Shown here one piece after another: positions 56,776 through 64,000 of a stretch of DNA of 64,000 bases (positions are counted from its first letter, which is position 1; each line of letters starts with the position of its first letter). The stretch spans positions 62,001 through 126,000 of the forward strand of contig NZ_JABGBW010000003.1 in assembly GCF_014229965.1 (NCBI RefSeq). Reading direction: 5' to 3'. A program made the translations under genes and the position numbers. Source of the DNA: Peptostreptococcus canis. Lineage in GTDB: Bacteria; Bacillota; Clostridia; Peptostreptococcales; Peptostreptococcaceae. The notes below the pieces were generated by a model. It did not search any database, was not told the origin of the DNA, and saw only the letters and a list, made by a program, of their open reading frames with translations.

Positions 56776-57831
56776 CTATTCTTCATCAATTCTAGATTCA
56801 ATCATATAGATTAAAGAGTCTACCGGCATATCACCCATATCTGCCAATTGCTGCATATTCATTTGGGATAACTCGACCGTACCTGCTAATGTTCTAAGTT
56901 TATTGAATCTGGGATTAATGACAAGTAAATAATCTTTGACAAATGGGTATTTATCAAAAAGTTCTCTAACACCTGACTCCGCTTTAAATCCCATTTTACT
57001 TTCCTCAAAAACATGTTCCTCAACTACTTTCGGTGCTTTTTTAAACATAGTTCTGATTTCACTTTCAGGAATATATTCTAAATTCAGTTCAAACCCCTGC
57101 TTTCTTATAAAATTCATTATTTTAGTTCGATTTTCTCTTGTTAAAGGAAATTTTGTGTATACATGGTTTGTAAAAGAATCATACCTGAAATTTGTTTCTC
57201 TGTTTTTATAGTATTCCTCCAAAATTTTATCATAATCTTTTAATGCTTTAATGTAGCTTTCTTGAATTTTGTATTGATTTTCAAAAACTTTTAACTCAGA
57301 ACTCATTCTAGGCTTTTTGTCCGGTTTTTCATCCGGATAACCAAATCCAATTCCAAGAACAGGGAAAGTATATTCCGGCAAATTTAATATTTTTATCATT
57401 TCTTCAGGATCATTTAATATACTTCCAAAAAAGACACCACCTAATCCCAAGCTTTCCACCGCTATCATTACATTTTGTGCTGCCAAAACTGAATCTGAAA
57501 ATGCTTGAAAAAATTTATCCATATCATTTCTATTTTCCGGATAAGAATCTAGTTCTGCCAATATACTTGCATTTCTGAATACATCTGCAACAAATATCCA
57601 TAATTCCGGTACATCGACAACATATGGTTGCATACAAATGTCTGCAATTGCTTTTTTCTTTTCTTTATCAGTTATTCTTATGATACTAAATGTCTGCATC
57701 GCAACACTCGATGATGTCTGATTTGCTACATTTATAATAGTTTCTATTATATCCTTACTAAGTGATTCTTGCTTGAACTTTCTTATAGATCTGTGTTCTA
57801 ATTGAGTTTTTATAGTTTCATTCATTATCAT
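56776..57831 (-). CDS. Nitroreductase fused to a C-terminal DUF1858-like domain
   Basis: A 351-residue protein. Residues about 1-190 are an FMN-dependent nitroreductase of the NfsA/NADPH type (MNETIKTQLEHRSIRKFKQ, SLGLGGVFFGSIL, VLGIGFGYPDEKP). The linker to about 285 is mixed and not recognised. Residues 287-351 resemble DUF1858 (GVRELFDKYPFVKDYLLVINPRFNKL, then a second helix pair ending MPVDSLIYMIES). DUF1858 often accompanies redox enzymes and may be a partner-binding module. GGAGG precedes the ATG. Single gene; it is the third DUF1858-like protein in the window. Confidence 0.85.
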   Translation of the reverse strand: MIMNETIKTQLEHRSIRKFKQESLSKDIIETIINVANQTSSSVAMQTFSIIRITDKEKKKAIADICMQPYVVDVPELWIFVADVFRNASILAELDSYPENRNDMDKFFQAFSDSVLAAQNVMIAVESLGLGGVFFGSILNDPEEMIKILNLPEYTFPVLGIGFGYPDEKPDKKPRMSSELKVFENQYKIQESYIKALKDYDKILEEYYKNRETNFRYDSFTNHVYTKFPLTRENRTKIMNFIRKQGFELNLEYIPESEIRTMFKKAPKVVEEHVFEESKMGFKAESGVRELFDKYPFVKDYLLVINPRFNKLRTLAGTVELSQMNMQQLADMGDMPVDSLIYMIESRIDEE

Positions 57832-58023
57832 TTTTTTCCTCCGTCTATTATAAATAACTTATTATAGTTTTATTATTATATAATATTATACCCATTCTGA
57901 AACCAATAAACAATATATACTAAACATAATATACTAAACATACAAAAAGCGTTAATAATAGACCTGTCCAAAAGCAAATCCTTATTAACGCACATTATAA
58001 TATATTAAATTGCACTTATGAGC

Positions 58024-58524
58024 TTATTGCTCAATTTCTTGTTTTCCAAACTTCCTAAATATTATTTGCCCTAGTGTATCACAACTAATAGCCAATATCG
58101 CACCACAAATAAATGAAATCGCTACATGTATTACCTCTGCACTTAACACATTTACTCCTACTGATGCAGCTGCAAAAGTTGTAAAGCACCCCATAAAAGC
58201 ACCCGGTATAAACCAAAGAACTTTTGCCTTAGACTGCCAACACATAGTTGCAGATATAATTCCTGTCATCAACACAGGTAAAAAAGCTGATGTAGGTAAA
58301 AATCCTGAAATAAACATGGCAAATATTGCTGATATCATTCCCGAAAAAGTAGAAAAAATAGCTGTTTTTACTCCTTCTAATCCATGTTTTCCAGAAGCAA
58401 AATATGCAGTACATCCAGAAAATCCTACCCATGTTATTAATCCTAAAGCCGGTATTGAAGAAATCCATCCCCAAATAGCACAACATATACCCGTACCTAA
58501 TCCTAAAGCAAACAATAAACTCAT
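58024..58524 (-). CDS. DUF1097 membrane protein
   Basis: A 166-residue protein with about five membrane helices (LGTGICCAIWGWISSIPALGL, WVGFSGCTAYFASGKHG, GFLPTSAFLPVLMTGIISAT, WFIPGAFMGCFTTFA and CGAILAISCDTLGQIIF). WVGFsGcTaYFA-type sequence and the GxFMGCFTtFA segment are characteristic of DUF1097, the YcdZ family. The function is unknown. GGAGG precedes the ATG. Single gene upstream of the hydF end. Confidence 0.85.
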   Translation of the reverse strand: MSLLFALGLGTGICCAIWGWISSIPALGLITWVGFSGCTAYFASGKHGLEGVKTAIFSTFSGMISAIFAMFISGFLPTSAFLPVLMTGIISATMCWQSKAKVLWFIPGAFMGCFTTFAAASVGVNVLSAEVIHVAISFICGAILAISCDTLGQIIFRKFGKQEIEQ

Positions 58525-58614
58525 ATAAACCTCCGTATAATAATTATAATAATTTCATCGACTATTATACCACATATATCGCTTGTCTGCTAATTTTTAC
58601 TTTTATATAGGTTG

Positions 58615-59931
58615 CTATTTAATAATGAGGTTTCCCTTATTTTTATCTTTAATAACGCCCTTTAAGTATGCTAATACTATACCGTAATTTGTAATAGGAA
58701 CATTATTTAATTTAGCTTGATTAACCTTATTCATAATTGAAGTTCTAGTAACCATACATCCACCGCAATGTATTATCATTGCATATTTTGATAAATCTCC
58801 GGGAATATTTTTCCCATGAGAAAAAGAGAATTTAATATCCTTTCCTGTTTTCTTTTTAATTAAATTCGGAATTTTTACAGTACCTATATCCTCGTGTGAT
58901 ACTGTATGGGTGCAAGATTCTGCTATTAATACAGTATCTCCGTCCTTGAGATTATAAATATATTTCGCACCTTCTATAAATTCTTCTATATCCCCTTTTT
59001 GTCTGGCAAAGAGAATGGAAAAACTGGTAAGTTTCATATCTTCAGAAATTATTGAATCCACTTTTTCAAATATCTGGGAATCTGTTATAACTAAATCAAT
59101 ATTTTTATTTTCTTCTAATATTTCTTCAAGTTCCGTATCTCTAACGACAATTACTTTTATACCGAGATCCAAACATTCTCTAATAACCTGTACTTGCGGT
59201 AATATCAATCTTCCCTTTGGTGCCTCTGAATCCACCGGAACAACTAATAAAATAGTATTTCCTTTCTCAGCTATATTATGCAACAAGCCTTTTTCTTCTT
59301 CAGTACTCTCTAAAACTGAAATCAATTTTGAAACCAATTTTGTTTTATAATTCTCTAATACTTTTGATATTTCGCTGTTTATTATTTCAGAAGAGAATAG
59401 TGCTATATCATTAAATTTATCTTCTATAGGCTTTAATATATCTTTAACACTTTCGTCCAGTAAATCCAATTTGCTGATTATAAAAATATGCTTTTTATTC
59501 AAAGCGTCATACTGATCCCTATATATTTTTAATCTATTTATTATATATTCTTCTATATTTTCACATGACAATTTTCCCGAATTCTCATTTAAAATATCAT
59601 TTATACTACTTCCAACTTTATTCACAAGTAAATCTTCAATAGAAATCACATGTATTATGACATCGGAATTCATGATTTCCTCTTGGCTTTTCTCTACTCT
59701 CATTTTTCCGAGATCGCCTTCATCATCCAGTCCCGCAGTATCGACTAAATTAATCGGACCATAACCTATCAACTCCATTGCCTTAAAAACAGGATCGGTC
59801 GTTGTCCCTGCAAAATCAGAAACAATCGACCTATCTTGACCTAAAATTAAATTGAATAAAGTGGACTTCCCTGCATTTCTATTCCCTACTAGCACAACGG
59901 TTTTTCTATTGGCAGTTGGTGTATTTTGCAT
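58615..59931 (-). CDS. hydF: [FeFe]-hydrogenase maturation GTPase HydF
   Basis: A 438-residue scaffold on which the hydrogenase diiron subcluster is assembled. An Era-like GTPase domain (GNRNAGKST, residues 16-24; later LVDTAGLDD and IISKLDLLD) is followed by a dimerisation domain. The C-terminal cluster domain has ESCTHTVSHEDIGT and IHCGGCMVTRTS, the C-x-H and HCGGC ligands of the [4Fe-4S] cluster. I start it at 59931, six bases after GGAGG; the TTG at 59943 precedes that site. It is 11 bases past hydG, last of the maturation operon. Confidence 0.96.
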   Translation of the reverse strand: MQNTPTANRKTVVLVGNRNAGKSTLFNLILGQDRSIVSDFAGTTTDPVFKAMELIGYGPINLVDTAGLDDEGDLGKMRVEKSQEEIMNSDVIIHVISIEDLLVNKVGSSINDILNENSGKLSCENIEEYIINRLKIYRDQYDALNKKHIFIISKLDLLDESVKDILKPIEDKFNDIALFSSEIINSEISKVLENYKTKLVSKLISVLESTEEEKGLLHNIAEKGNTILLVVPVDSEAPKGRLILPQVQVIRECLDLGIKVIVVRDTELEEILEENKNIDLVITDSQIFEKVDSIISEDMKLTSFSILFARQKGDIEEFIEGAKYIYNLKDGDTVLIAESCTHTVSHEDIGTVKIPNLIKKKTGKDIKFSFSHGKNIPGDLSKYAMIIHCGGCMVTRTSIMNKVNQAKLNNVPITNYGIVLAYLKGVIKDKNKGNLIIK

Positions 59932-59954
59932 AAAAACCTCCAATCATCTATTCA

Positions 59955-61358
59955 TTATATATATAAATCTCTTTCACCCTTTTTAAGTTTATCTATATTC
60001 CCCAATGTAAAATTGACTATATCTTCTCTATCTATTGTAGATGCCTGCTCTCTTACAAATTTTTCAGCCTTTTTCAAGAACTCTTCATCTCCATAGTCTA
60101 CTGCATATTCCATCAAAGTTGTCAATGCATTTGGCTTGCACATATAATGTATTTTTTCAGATTTAGCAATATTCATAAATTTTTCACCAGTTCTGCCGGT
60201 TCTATAACAAGCCGTACAATAACTAGGAATATAATTATCATCTATCAAATCATTAATCACTTGAAGTGGAGTTCTTTCATCCGCCATTTTAAATTGTGCT
60301 ATATTTTCTCCTTTCAAAGATTCCTGATATCCGCCAACTCCCGTACATGATCCCGCACTTACTTGAGAAATACCATATTCTAATAGTTCCTTTCTCATAT
60401 CAGCATCTTCTCTTGTGGAAAGAATCATTCCCGTATATGGTACGGCAATACGTATTATAGCTACTATTTTTTTAAACATATCATCATCTACCAGATTTGG
60501 AAAACTTTCCAATGTGACACCTTCTGCCGGTCTAAGTCTAGGAACAGAAATAGTATGGAATCCTACACCAAACTTTTTTTCAAGGTGCTGATTATGTAGC
60601 ATTAAAGATAACACCTCAAATTTCGGATCAGCTAATCCAAATAACACTCCGGCTCCTACATCATCTATTCCACCCTCCATTGCCCTGTCAAAAGCAGTGG
60701 TATGATAATCATAATTTCCTTTAATACAGTTAGGATGCATTTTTTTATAAATTTCTTCATCATATGTTTCCTGGAATAATATGTAAGTTCCTATCTGTGC
60801 TTCTTGAAGTTTTTTATAATTTTCCACAGTAGTAGCGGCTATATTAACATTAATCCTTCTAATTACACCATTTTTATTATAAGTATCATATATTGTATCA
60901 ATAGCCTCGAGAACATATTCAATAGGACAATTTAGAGGATCTTCCCCTGCTTCTAAGGCAAGCCTCTTATGTCCCATTTGTTCAAGAATTTCTACCTCTT
61001 TTCTTATTTCATCCATTGTAAGTTTTCGTCTCACAAACTTATTCTTACATTTATATCCACAATATACACAATTATTTACACAATAATCACTAATGTATAA
61101 TGGGGCGAAAAGTACTACTCTATTTCCGTAAACATCCTTTTTTATCTGACCGGATACCTCAAAAAGTTTTTTCAACTGTTCTTTGTTTTCTATCTCCAAT
61201 AATGCTGCTATTTCGGAATGCTCAAGTCCCTTTTTATTTTTCGCTTTTTCCAAAATCCTATCGATATCCTCTTCAGTAGTTCCTTTTGCCTCCTCCAATA
61301 GACGGAGAACATACTCCCTGTCTATTTTCATGTTTTCATCAAATCTTTTTCTACTCAT
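59955..61358 (-). CDS. hydG: [FeFe]-hydrogenase maturase HydG (tyrosine lyase)
   Basis: A 467-residue radical-SAM enzyme that cleaves tyrosine to give the CO and cyanide ligands of the hydrogenase H-cluster. The SAM-cluster motif is Cys93-x3-Cys97-x2-Cys100 in DYCVNNCVYCGYKC. The C-terminal domain has SYCTACYRTGRTGEKFM, which binds the second (dangler) iron cluster. AEGVTLESFP and GVLFGLADPKFEVLS are further family parts. AGGTGG precedes the ATG. It follows hydE by 73 bases in the operon. Confidence 0.97.
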   Translation of the reverse strand: MSRKRFDENMKIDREYVLRLLEEAKGTTEEDIDRILEKAKNKKGLEHSEIAALLEIENKEQLKKLFEVSGQIKKDVYGNRVVLFAPLYISDYCVNNCVYCGYKCKNKFVRRKLTMDEIRKEVEILEQMGHKRLALEAGEDPLNCPIEYVLEAIDTIYDTYNKNGVIRRINVNIAATTVENYKKLQEAQIGTYILFQETYDEEIYKKMHPNCIKGNYDYHTTAFDRAMEGGIDDVGAGVLFGLADPKFEVLSLMLHNQHLEKKFGVGFHTISVPRLRPAEGVTLESFPNLVDDDMFKKIVAIIRIAVPYTGMILSTREDADMRKELLEYGISQVSAGSCTGVGGYQESLKGENIAQFKMADERTPLQVINDLIDDNYIPSYCTACYRTGRTGEKFMNIAKSEKIHYMCKPNALTTLMEYAVDYGDEEFLKKAEKFVREQASTIDREDIVNFTLGNIDKLKKGERDLYI

Positions 61359-61431
61359 TTTTCTCCACCTTTCAAATCAGAATAATTAGTCTTTCTTTTT
61401 TGTTAGATTTATATAAAAGCTATACAATAGC

Positions 61432-62511
61432 TTAATATATCATTTTACTGTCTCCACGTCCCATATCACAATAATATCCATAACTATTTATATCGTCTTT
61501 TATCATCTGTAATGCTTCTGCTGACTCACTTCCTGAGATTTTTTTATTATTGTAAATCGAATAGTTACCTCTATTTACCACGGGTGTAAGATTTGGCATT
61601 ATTACATTAGCCCCCAACTCTATTCCTCTTCTTCTACCATCAGGTGAAATACTGCCTAATGCTGTCGTAGCTGGAAGTAGTACTTTCGGAAGCAATAGTC
61701 TTATCAAAGCAAGCATCAATAACGTGGTCTCTAAATCCCCACTTTTATAATTTTTCATAGATGTATCTTCGTGTGTTATATAAGGACCTATCCCTACCAT
61801 TTCAGGTTGAAGATTCTTTAAAAATCTCAAATCCTTTACATAATCCTCACTCTTATACCAAGGCAATCCTACCATAAATCCTGCTCCTGTTTGATATCCC
61901 AGTGATTTCAAATTTTTCAAACATTCAACTCTCGAATGCAAATATGAATAAGGATGCAACCATCTATACAATTCTTCATTTGCCGTTTCATGTCTAAGTA
62001 AAAATCTATCAACACCTGCTATCTTCAAAGTTTTATAACTATCATAACTTCTTTCTCCCACGGAAAGAGTTACCGCACAATCAGGAATCATTTTTTTTAT
62101 TGATGTAACTATATCACAAATTATTTTATCAGTAAAATATGGATCTTCACCGCCTTGTAACACAAAAGTTTTAAATCCCAGTTCATTTCCTTTAATACAT
62201 GTGTCCAATATTTCTTTTTTAGAAAGTCTATACCTTTTGACACTCTTATTGAATACATTTATCCCACAATACTTACATTCTCTCCTACAATAATTTGTAA
62301 ATTCTATCAGACCTCGTAAGTATACACTTTTCCCATAATATATTCTCCTTGTATCCTCAGATAATGCAAACAGGTATCTTTTACTTTCATCATCTATATT
62401 ATCAATAAGCCACAAAAGTTCATCATCTCTTAAGTCATTTTCTATATATAGTTTATTTATTAATTTAACTATCCTTTTATTTTTTGCTTCTTCTTCACAA
62501 GTTTTAATCAT
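61432..62511 (-). CDS. hydE: [FeFe]-hydrogenase maturase HydE
   Basis: A 359-residue radical-SAM enzyme needed to assemble the hydrogenase diiron centre, probably acting on an iron carbonyl-cyanide precursor. The SAM-cluster motif is Cys75-x3-Cys79-x2-Cys82 in FTNYCRRECKYCGI. LQGGEDPYFTD, TLSVGERSYDSYK and FMVGLPW are typical of the HydE/BioB-like barrel. The ATG overlaps the stop of the upstream TM1266-like gene by four bases (ATGA), so they are translationally coupled. Confidence 0.96.
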   Translation of the reverse strand: MIKTCEEEAKNKRIVKLINKLYIENDLRDDELLWLIDNIDDESKRYLFALSEDTRRIYYGKSVYLRGLIEFTNYCRRECKYCGINVFNKSVKRYRLSKKEILDTCIKGNELGFKTFVLQGGEDPYFTDKIICDIVTSIKKMIPDCAVTLSVGERSYDSYKTLKIAGVDRFLLRHETANEELYRWLHPYSYLHSRVECLKNLKSLGYQTGAGFMVGLPWYKSEDYVKDLRFLKNLQPEMVGIGPYITHEDTSMKNYKSGDLETTLLMLALIRLLLPKVLLPATTALGSISPDGRRRGIELGANVIMPNLTPVVNRGNYSIYNNKKISGSESAEALQMIKDDINSYGYYCDMGRGDSKMIY

Positions 62512-62768
62512 AATACTTCTTTCTTTGATATAGCCGTTTTGACATTTACACTATCTATAGAACCTAACTTACCGGTAAGGCTGTTTATTTCATCCATAGT
62601 ACCCATTACAGTCAGACACACTACCGAAATTCCTTCTTCAAGAAATGGAATTCCCATTCTTCCTCTTACTATATCTTTTGATTGAGAAACCACTTTATTG
62701 AACTCCACCTGGCATTTCACCGGATCATCTAATACCGCACTAATTACAGCTACTCTATTACTTTCCAT
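62508..62768 (-). CDS. TM1266-family regulator of the hydrogenase maturation operon
   Basis: An 86-residue ACT-like protein of the TM1266 family, often annotated as an iron-only hydrogenase system regulator. It has the VAVISAVLDDPVKCQVEFNKVV start, SKDIVRGRMGIPF and GISVVCLTVMGTMDEINSLTGKLGSI. The family has an NikR/ACT-type ligand-binding fold and no DNA-binding domain here. It is the first gene of the operon with hydE, hydG and hydF, the normal placement. GGAGG precedes the ATG. Role inferred from position. Confidence 0.9.
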   Translation of the reverse strand: MESNRVAVISAVLDDPVKCQVEFNKVVSQSKDIVRGRMGIPFLEEGISVVCLTVMGTMDEINSLTGKLGSIDSVNVKTAISKKEVL

Positions 62769-62800
62769 ATTCGAACCTCCAACTTAAAATATAACTATAT

Positions 62801-62822
62801 ATTATACTGCTTTCTAAAAGCA
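62801..62822 (-). promoter_or_regulatory. Possible promoter and small operator of the hyd maturation operon
   Basis: On the minus strand TATAAT (62806-62801) stands about 33 bases before the first gene. Directly upstream is the inverted repeat TGCTTT-CTA-AAAGCA (62808-62822, plus strand), in the -10/-35 spacer. No good -35 is visible. The repeat could be an operator, or simply chance. Confidence 0.4.
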
Positions 62823-63027
62823 ATATCATTATATTAAGTATCACTAATTGCTTAACTACAGTATAAAGTAAAACACAAAATATTCCAACTCATTTTTTAT
62901 ATAACTTTATAACTATTTTTATGATATAATTGAAGTTATTAATATAGTAATTAATATAGTACGAATCTTACTTTAACAATTTTTTACAGTAAAACCTAAT
63001 TTATAGAAAAGTCTTCAGGAGGAAAAA

Positions 63028-63513
63028 ATGTTTGATATAAAAGTATTTGATGGAATGAGTACCGAAGAAAAATATATAACTATGCTCTCAGCTTTAACGG
63101 GTTTACTTGATAATGATGATTCAAAAATAAGTAAATTATCAAATGCATCCGCACTTATTAATGCCGTAGTCGGAAGAATGAACTGGTGCGGATTTTATCT
63201 AGATAATGGTAAAGAACTTGAATTAGGTCCTTTTCAGGGGATGCCTGCCTGCACTAAAATAAATTACTCCAACGGCGTTTGTGGAAAGGCTTTTAGTACA
63301 AAATCAACAGTAAGAGTGGATGATGTACATAAATTTGAAGGACATATAGCATGTGATGCAGCATCTAATTCCGAACTTGTCATACCGATTATTAAAAATG
63401 AAAAATGTTTGGGTGTTTTAGACATGGATAGCTCTGAATTTTCGAGATTTACGGAGCTTGAAGAAAAATATTTGATTAAAGCCGTGGATATTATATCAAC
63501 AAAAATATTTTAA
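63028..63513 (+). CDS. Free methionine-(R)-sulfoxide reductase (GAF domain)
   Basis: A 161-residue GAF-fold enzyme of the fRMsr (YebR/MsrC) type that reduces free methionine-R-sulfoxide with thioredoxin. Three cysteines, Cys75 (GMPACTK), Cys85 (GVCGKA) and Cys109 (HIACDAASNSEL), have the 10 and 24 residue spacing of the catalytic set in the Escherichia coli enzyme (84, 94, 118). The substrate pocket has NWCGFYL and VLDMDSSE. AGGAGG precedes the ATG. It is a single gene, divergent from the hyd operon and followed by a terminator. It is an oxidative-stress repair enzyme. Confidence 0.94.
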   Translation: MFDIKVFDGMSTEEKYITMLSALTGLLDNDDSKISKLSNASALINAVVGRMNWCGFYLDNGKELELGPFQGMPACTKINYSNGVCGKAFSTKSTVRVDDVHKFEGHIACDAASNSELVIPIIKNEKCLGVLDMDSSEFSRFTELEEKYLIKAVDIISTKIF

Positions 63514-63527
63514 AGAAAAAAATATAT

Positions 63528-63582
63528 AAAAAAGCATTATAGGTCATCAATGAGAAGTCAAAGAACGTCTATAATGCTTTTT
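63528..63582. terminator. Terminator after the methionine sulfoxide reductase gene
   Basis: AAAAAGCATTATAG (63529-63542) pairs with CTATAATGCTTTTT (63569-63582), with a 26-base loop. On the plus strand ATTTCTTT follows. It probably ends the plus-strand gene and may also end the converging permease transcript. Confidence 0.8.
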
Positions 63583-63689
63583 ATTTCTTTATATATTTAT
63601 CCCTTTATATGATTAAACATAATTGGATTTTTATAAAATTTTATCAGCTTGTTTTACTTTCCAATCTACTTGACTTTTCATCCATCTCT

Positions 63690-64000
63690 TTATACTTCAT
63701 TTTTTGCCCTATTTTTATGAATAACCAATGTCAACATAATAAAAGTAATTCCTATTAATAGTTGAACTAAAATATACCTTATAGTGCTATAATTCCAAAA
63801 AACTCCCTCTACTATAGAGCTATATAGTCTGCCGTTCCAAAACATTGGTGAAAATAATGCTATTTTTTCCAGATATTCAGGTAGAAATTCTTTTGGTACA
63901 AATACCCCTGAAATAAAGGATAAAGTCAATGTAAGTAAATTGGTTATAGCCATATTCATATTTGCATTTTTTGATATGGATGCTATAAAAAATGATAATC
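63690..64000 (-). CDS. ABC-2-type permease, C-terminal part (cut by window)
   Basis: The minus-strand frame is open from the window edge to its stop at 63690, giving about 103 residues. SISKNANMNMAITNLLTLTLSFISGVFVPKEFLPEYL matches the last conserved segment of ABC-2 permeases (SGVFVPxExLP), and a final helix (VQLLIGITFIMLTLVIH) with a basic tail follows. This is the membrane part of an exporter of drugs, peptides or polysaccharides; the rest of the gene and its ATPase lie outside the window. Confidence 0.85.
   Translation of the reverse strand, partial: LSFFIASISKNANMNMAITNLLTLTLSFISGVFVPKEFLPEYLEKIALFSPMFWNGRLYSSIVEGVFWNYSTIRYILVQLLIGITFIMLTLVIHKNRAKNEV

Overview
The window is AT-rich (around 30% G+C by eye), has AGGAGG-type ribosome binding sites before almost every gene, and is packed with short-spaced operons, mostly on the minus strand. 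Gene content points to an anaerobic low-GC Firmicute of the Clostridia/Tissierellia kind. The evidence is a full set of [FeFe]-hydrogenase maturases (HydE, HydF, HydG), clostridial cell-wall-binding (CWB2) surface proteins, a sortase-type surface protein, and a P1B-type ATPase locus with CxxC-less HMA-like proteins. I cannot name the species from the sequence alone. No rRNA, tRNA, insertion sequence, prophage or CRISPR array was seen.

Layout. 1-13353: housekeeping genes on the minus strand: clpP (cut by the window edge), tig, a frameshifted YfcE-type phosphodiesterase, a natural RNase PH/RdgB fusion, ligA, a Bcp peroxiredoxin, a YebC protein, a DMT exporter, a flavin reductase with a cysteine tail, an MFS/phosphodiesterase pair and a DUF454 protein. 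13558-15526: a plus-strand YtrA-type regulator/ABC transporter operon under a promoter overlapped by a perfect 38-bp palindrome. 15648-28387: a surface region with a CPBP protease, two CWB2 proteins, a 1145-residue sortase-anchored protein, a Crp/Fnr regulator, a Mga-like regulator and a FolB-FolK fusion. 28730-31692: a three-gene operon with an ABC ATPase, a HypB/G3E-like GTPase and a solute-binding-like protein that has no signal peptide and no permease partner. 31877-33082: a thioesterase and dCTP deaminase. 33227-37127: the riboflavin operon ribD-ribE-ribBA-ribH behind an FMN riboswitch.

37158-41485 is the most interesting block: a P1B-type ATPase with an SCG membrane motif, surrounded by three proteins that share its N-terminal HMA-like GRxR domain, plus a small membrane-anchored protein. 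I interpret it as a probable ferrosome (fez-type iron organelle) locus. 41627-42457 is nfo. 42774-51685 is a purine operon purE-M-N-H-D-L without purC or purF, with two identical PurBox-like sites at its promoter. 52113-58524 holds YaaA, a CPA1 antiporter, two nitroreductases (one with a DUF1858-like tail), a TPR/SH3 membrane protein and a DUF1097 protein. 58615-62768 is the hydrogenase maturation operon (TM1266-type regulator, hydE, hydG, hydF). The window ends with a free-methionine sulfoxide reductase and the C-terminal end of an ABC-2 permease.

How the genes fit together: oxidative and metal stress recur (Bcp, fRMsr, YaaA, nitroreductases, the Fez-like locus), alongside iron-sulfur enzyme assembly (HydEFG). 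A DUF1858-like helical domain appears in three proteins, two of them in the permease-less ABC operon. All functional assignments rest on motif reading; no database search was run.
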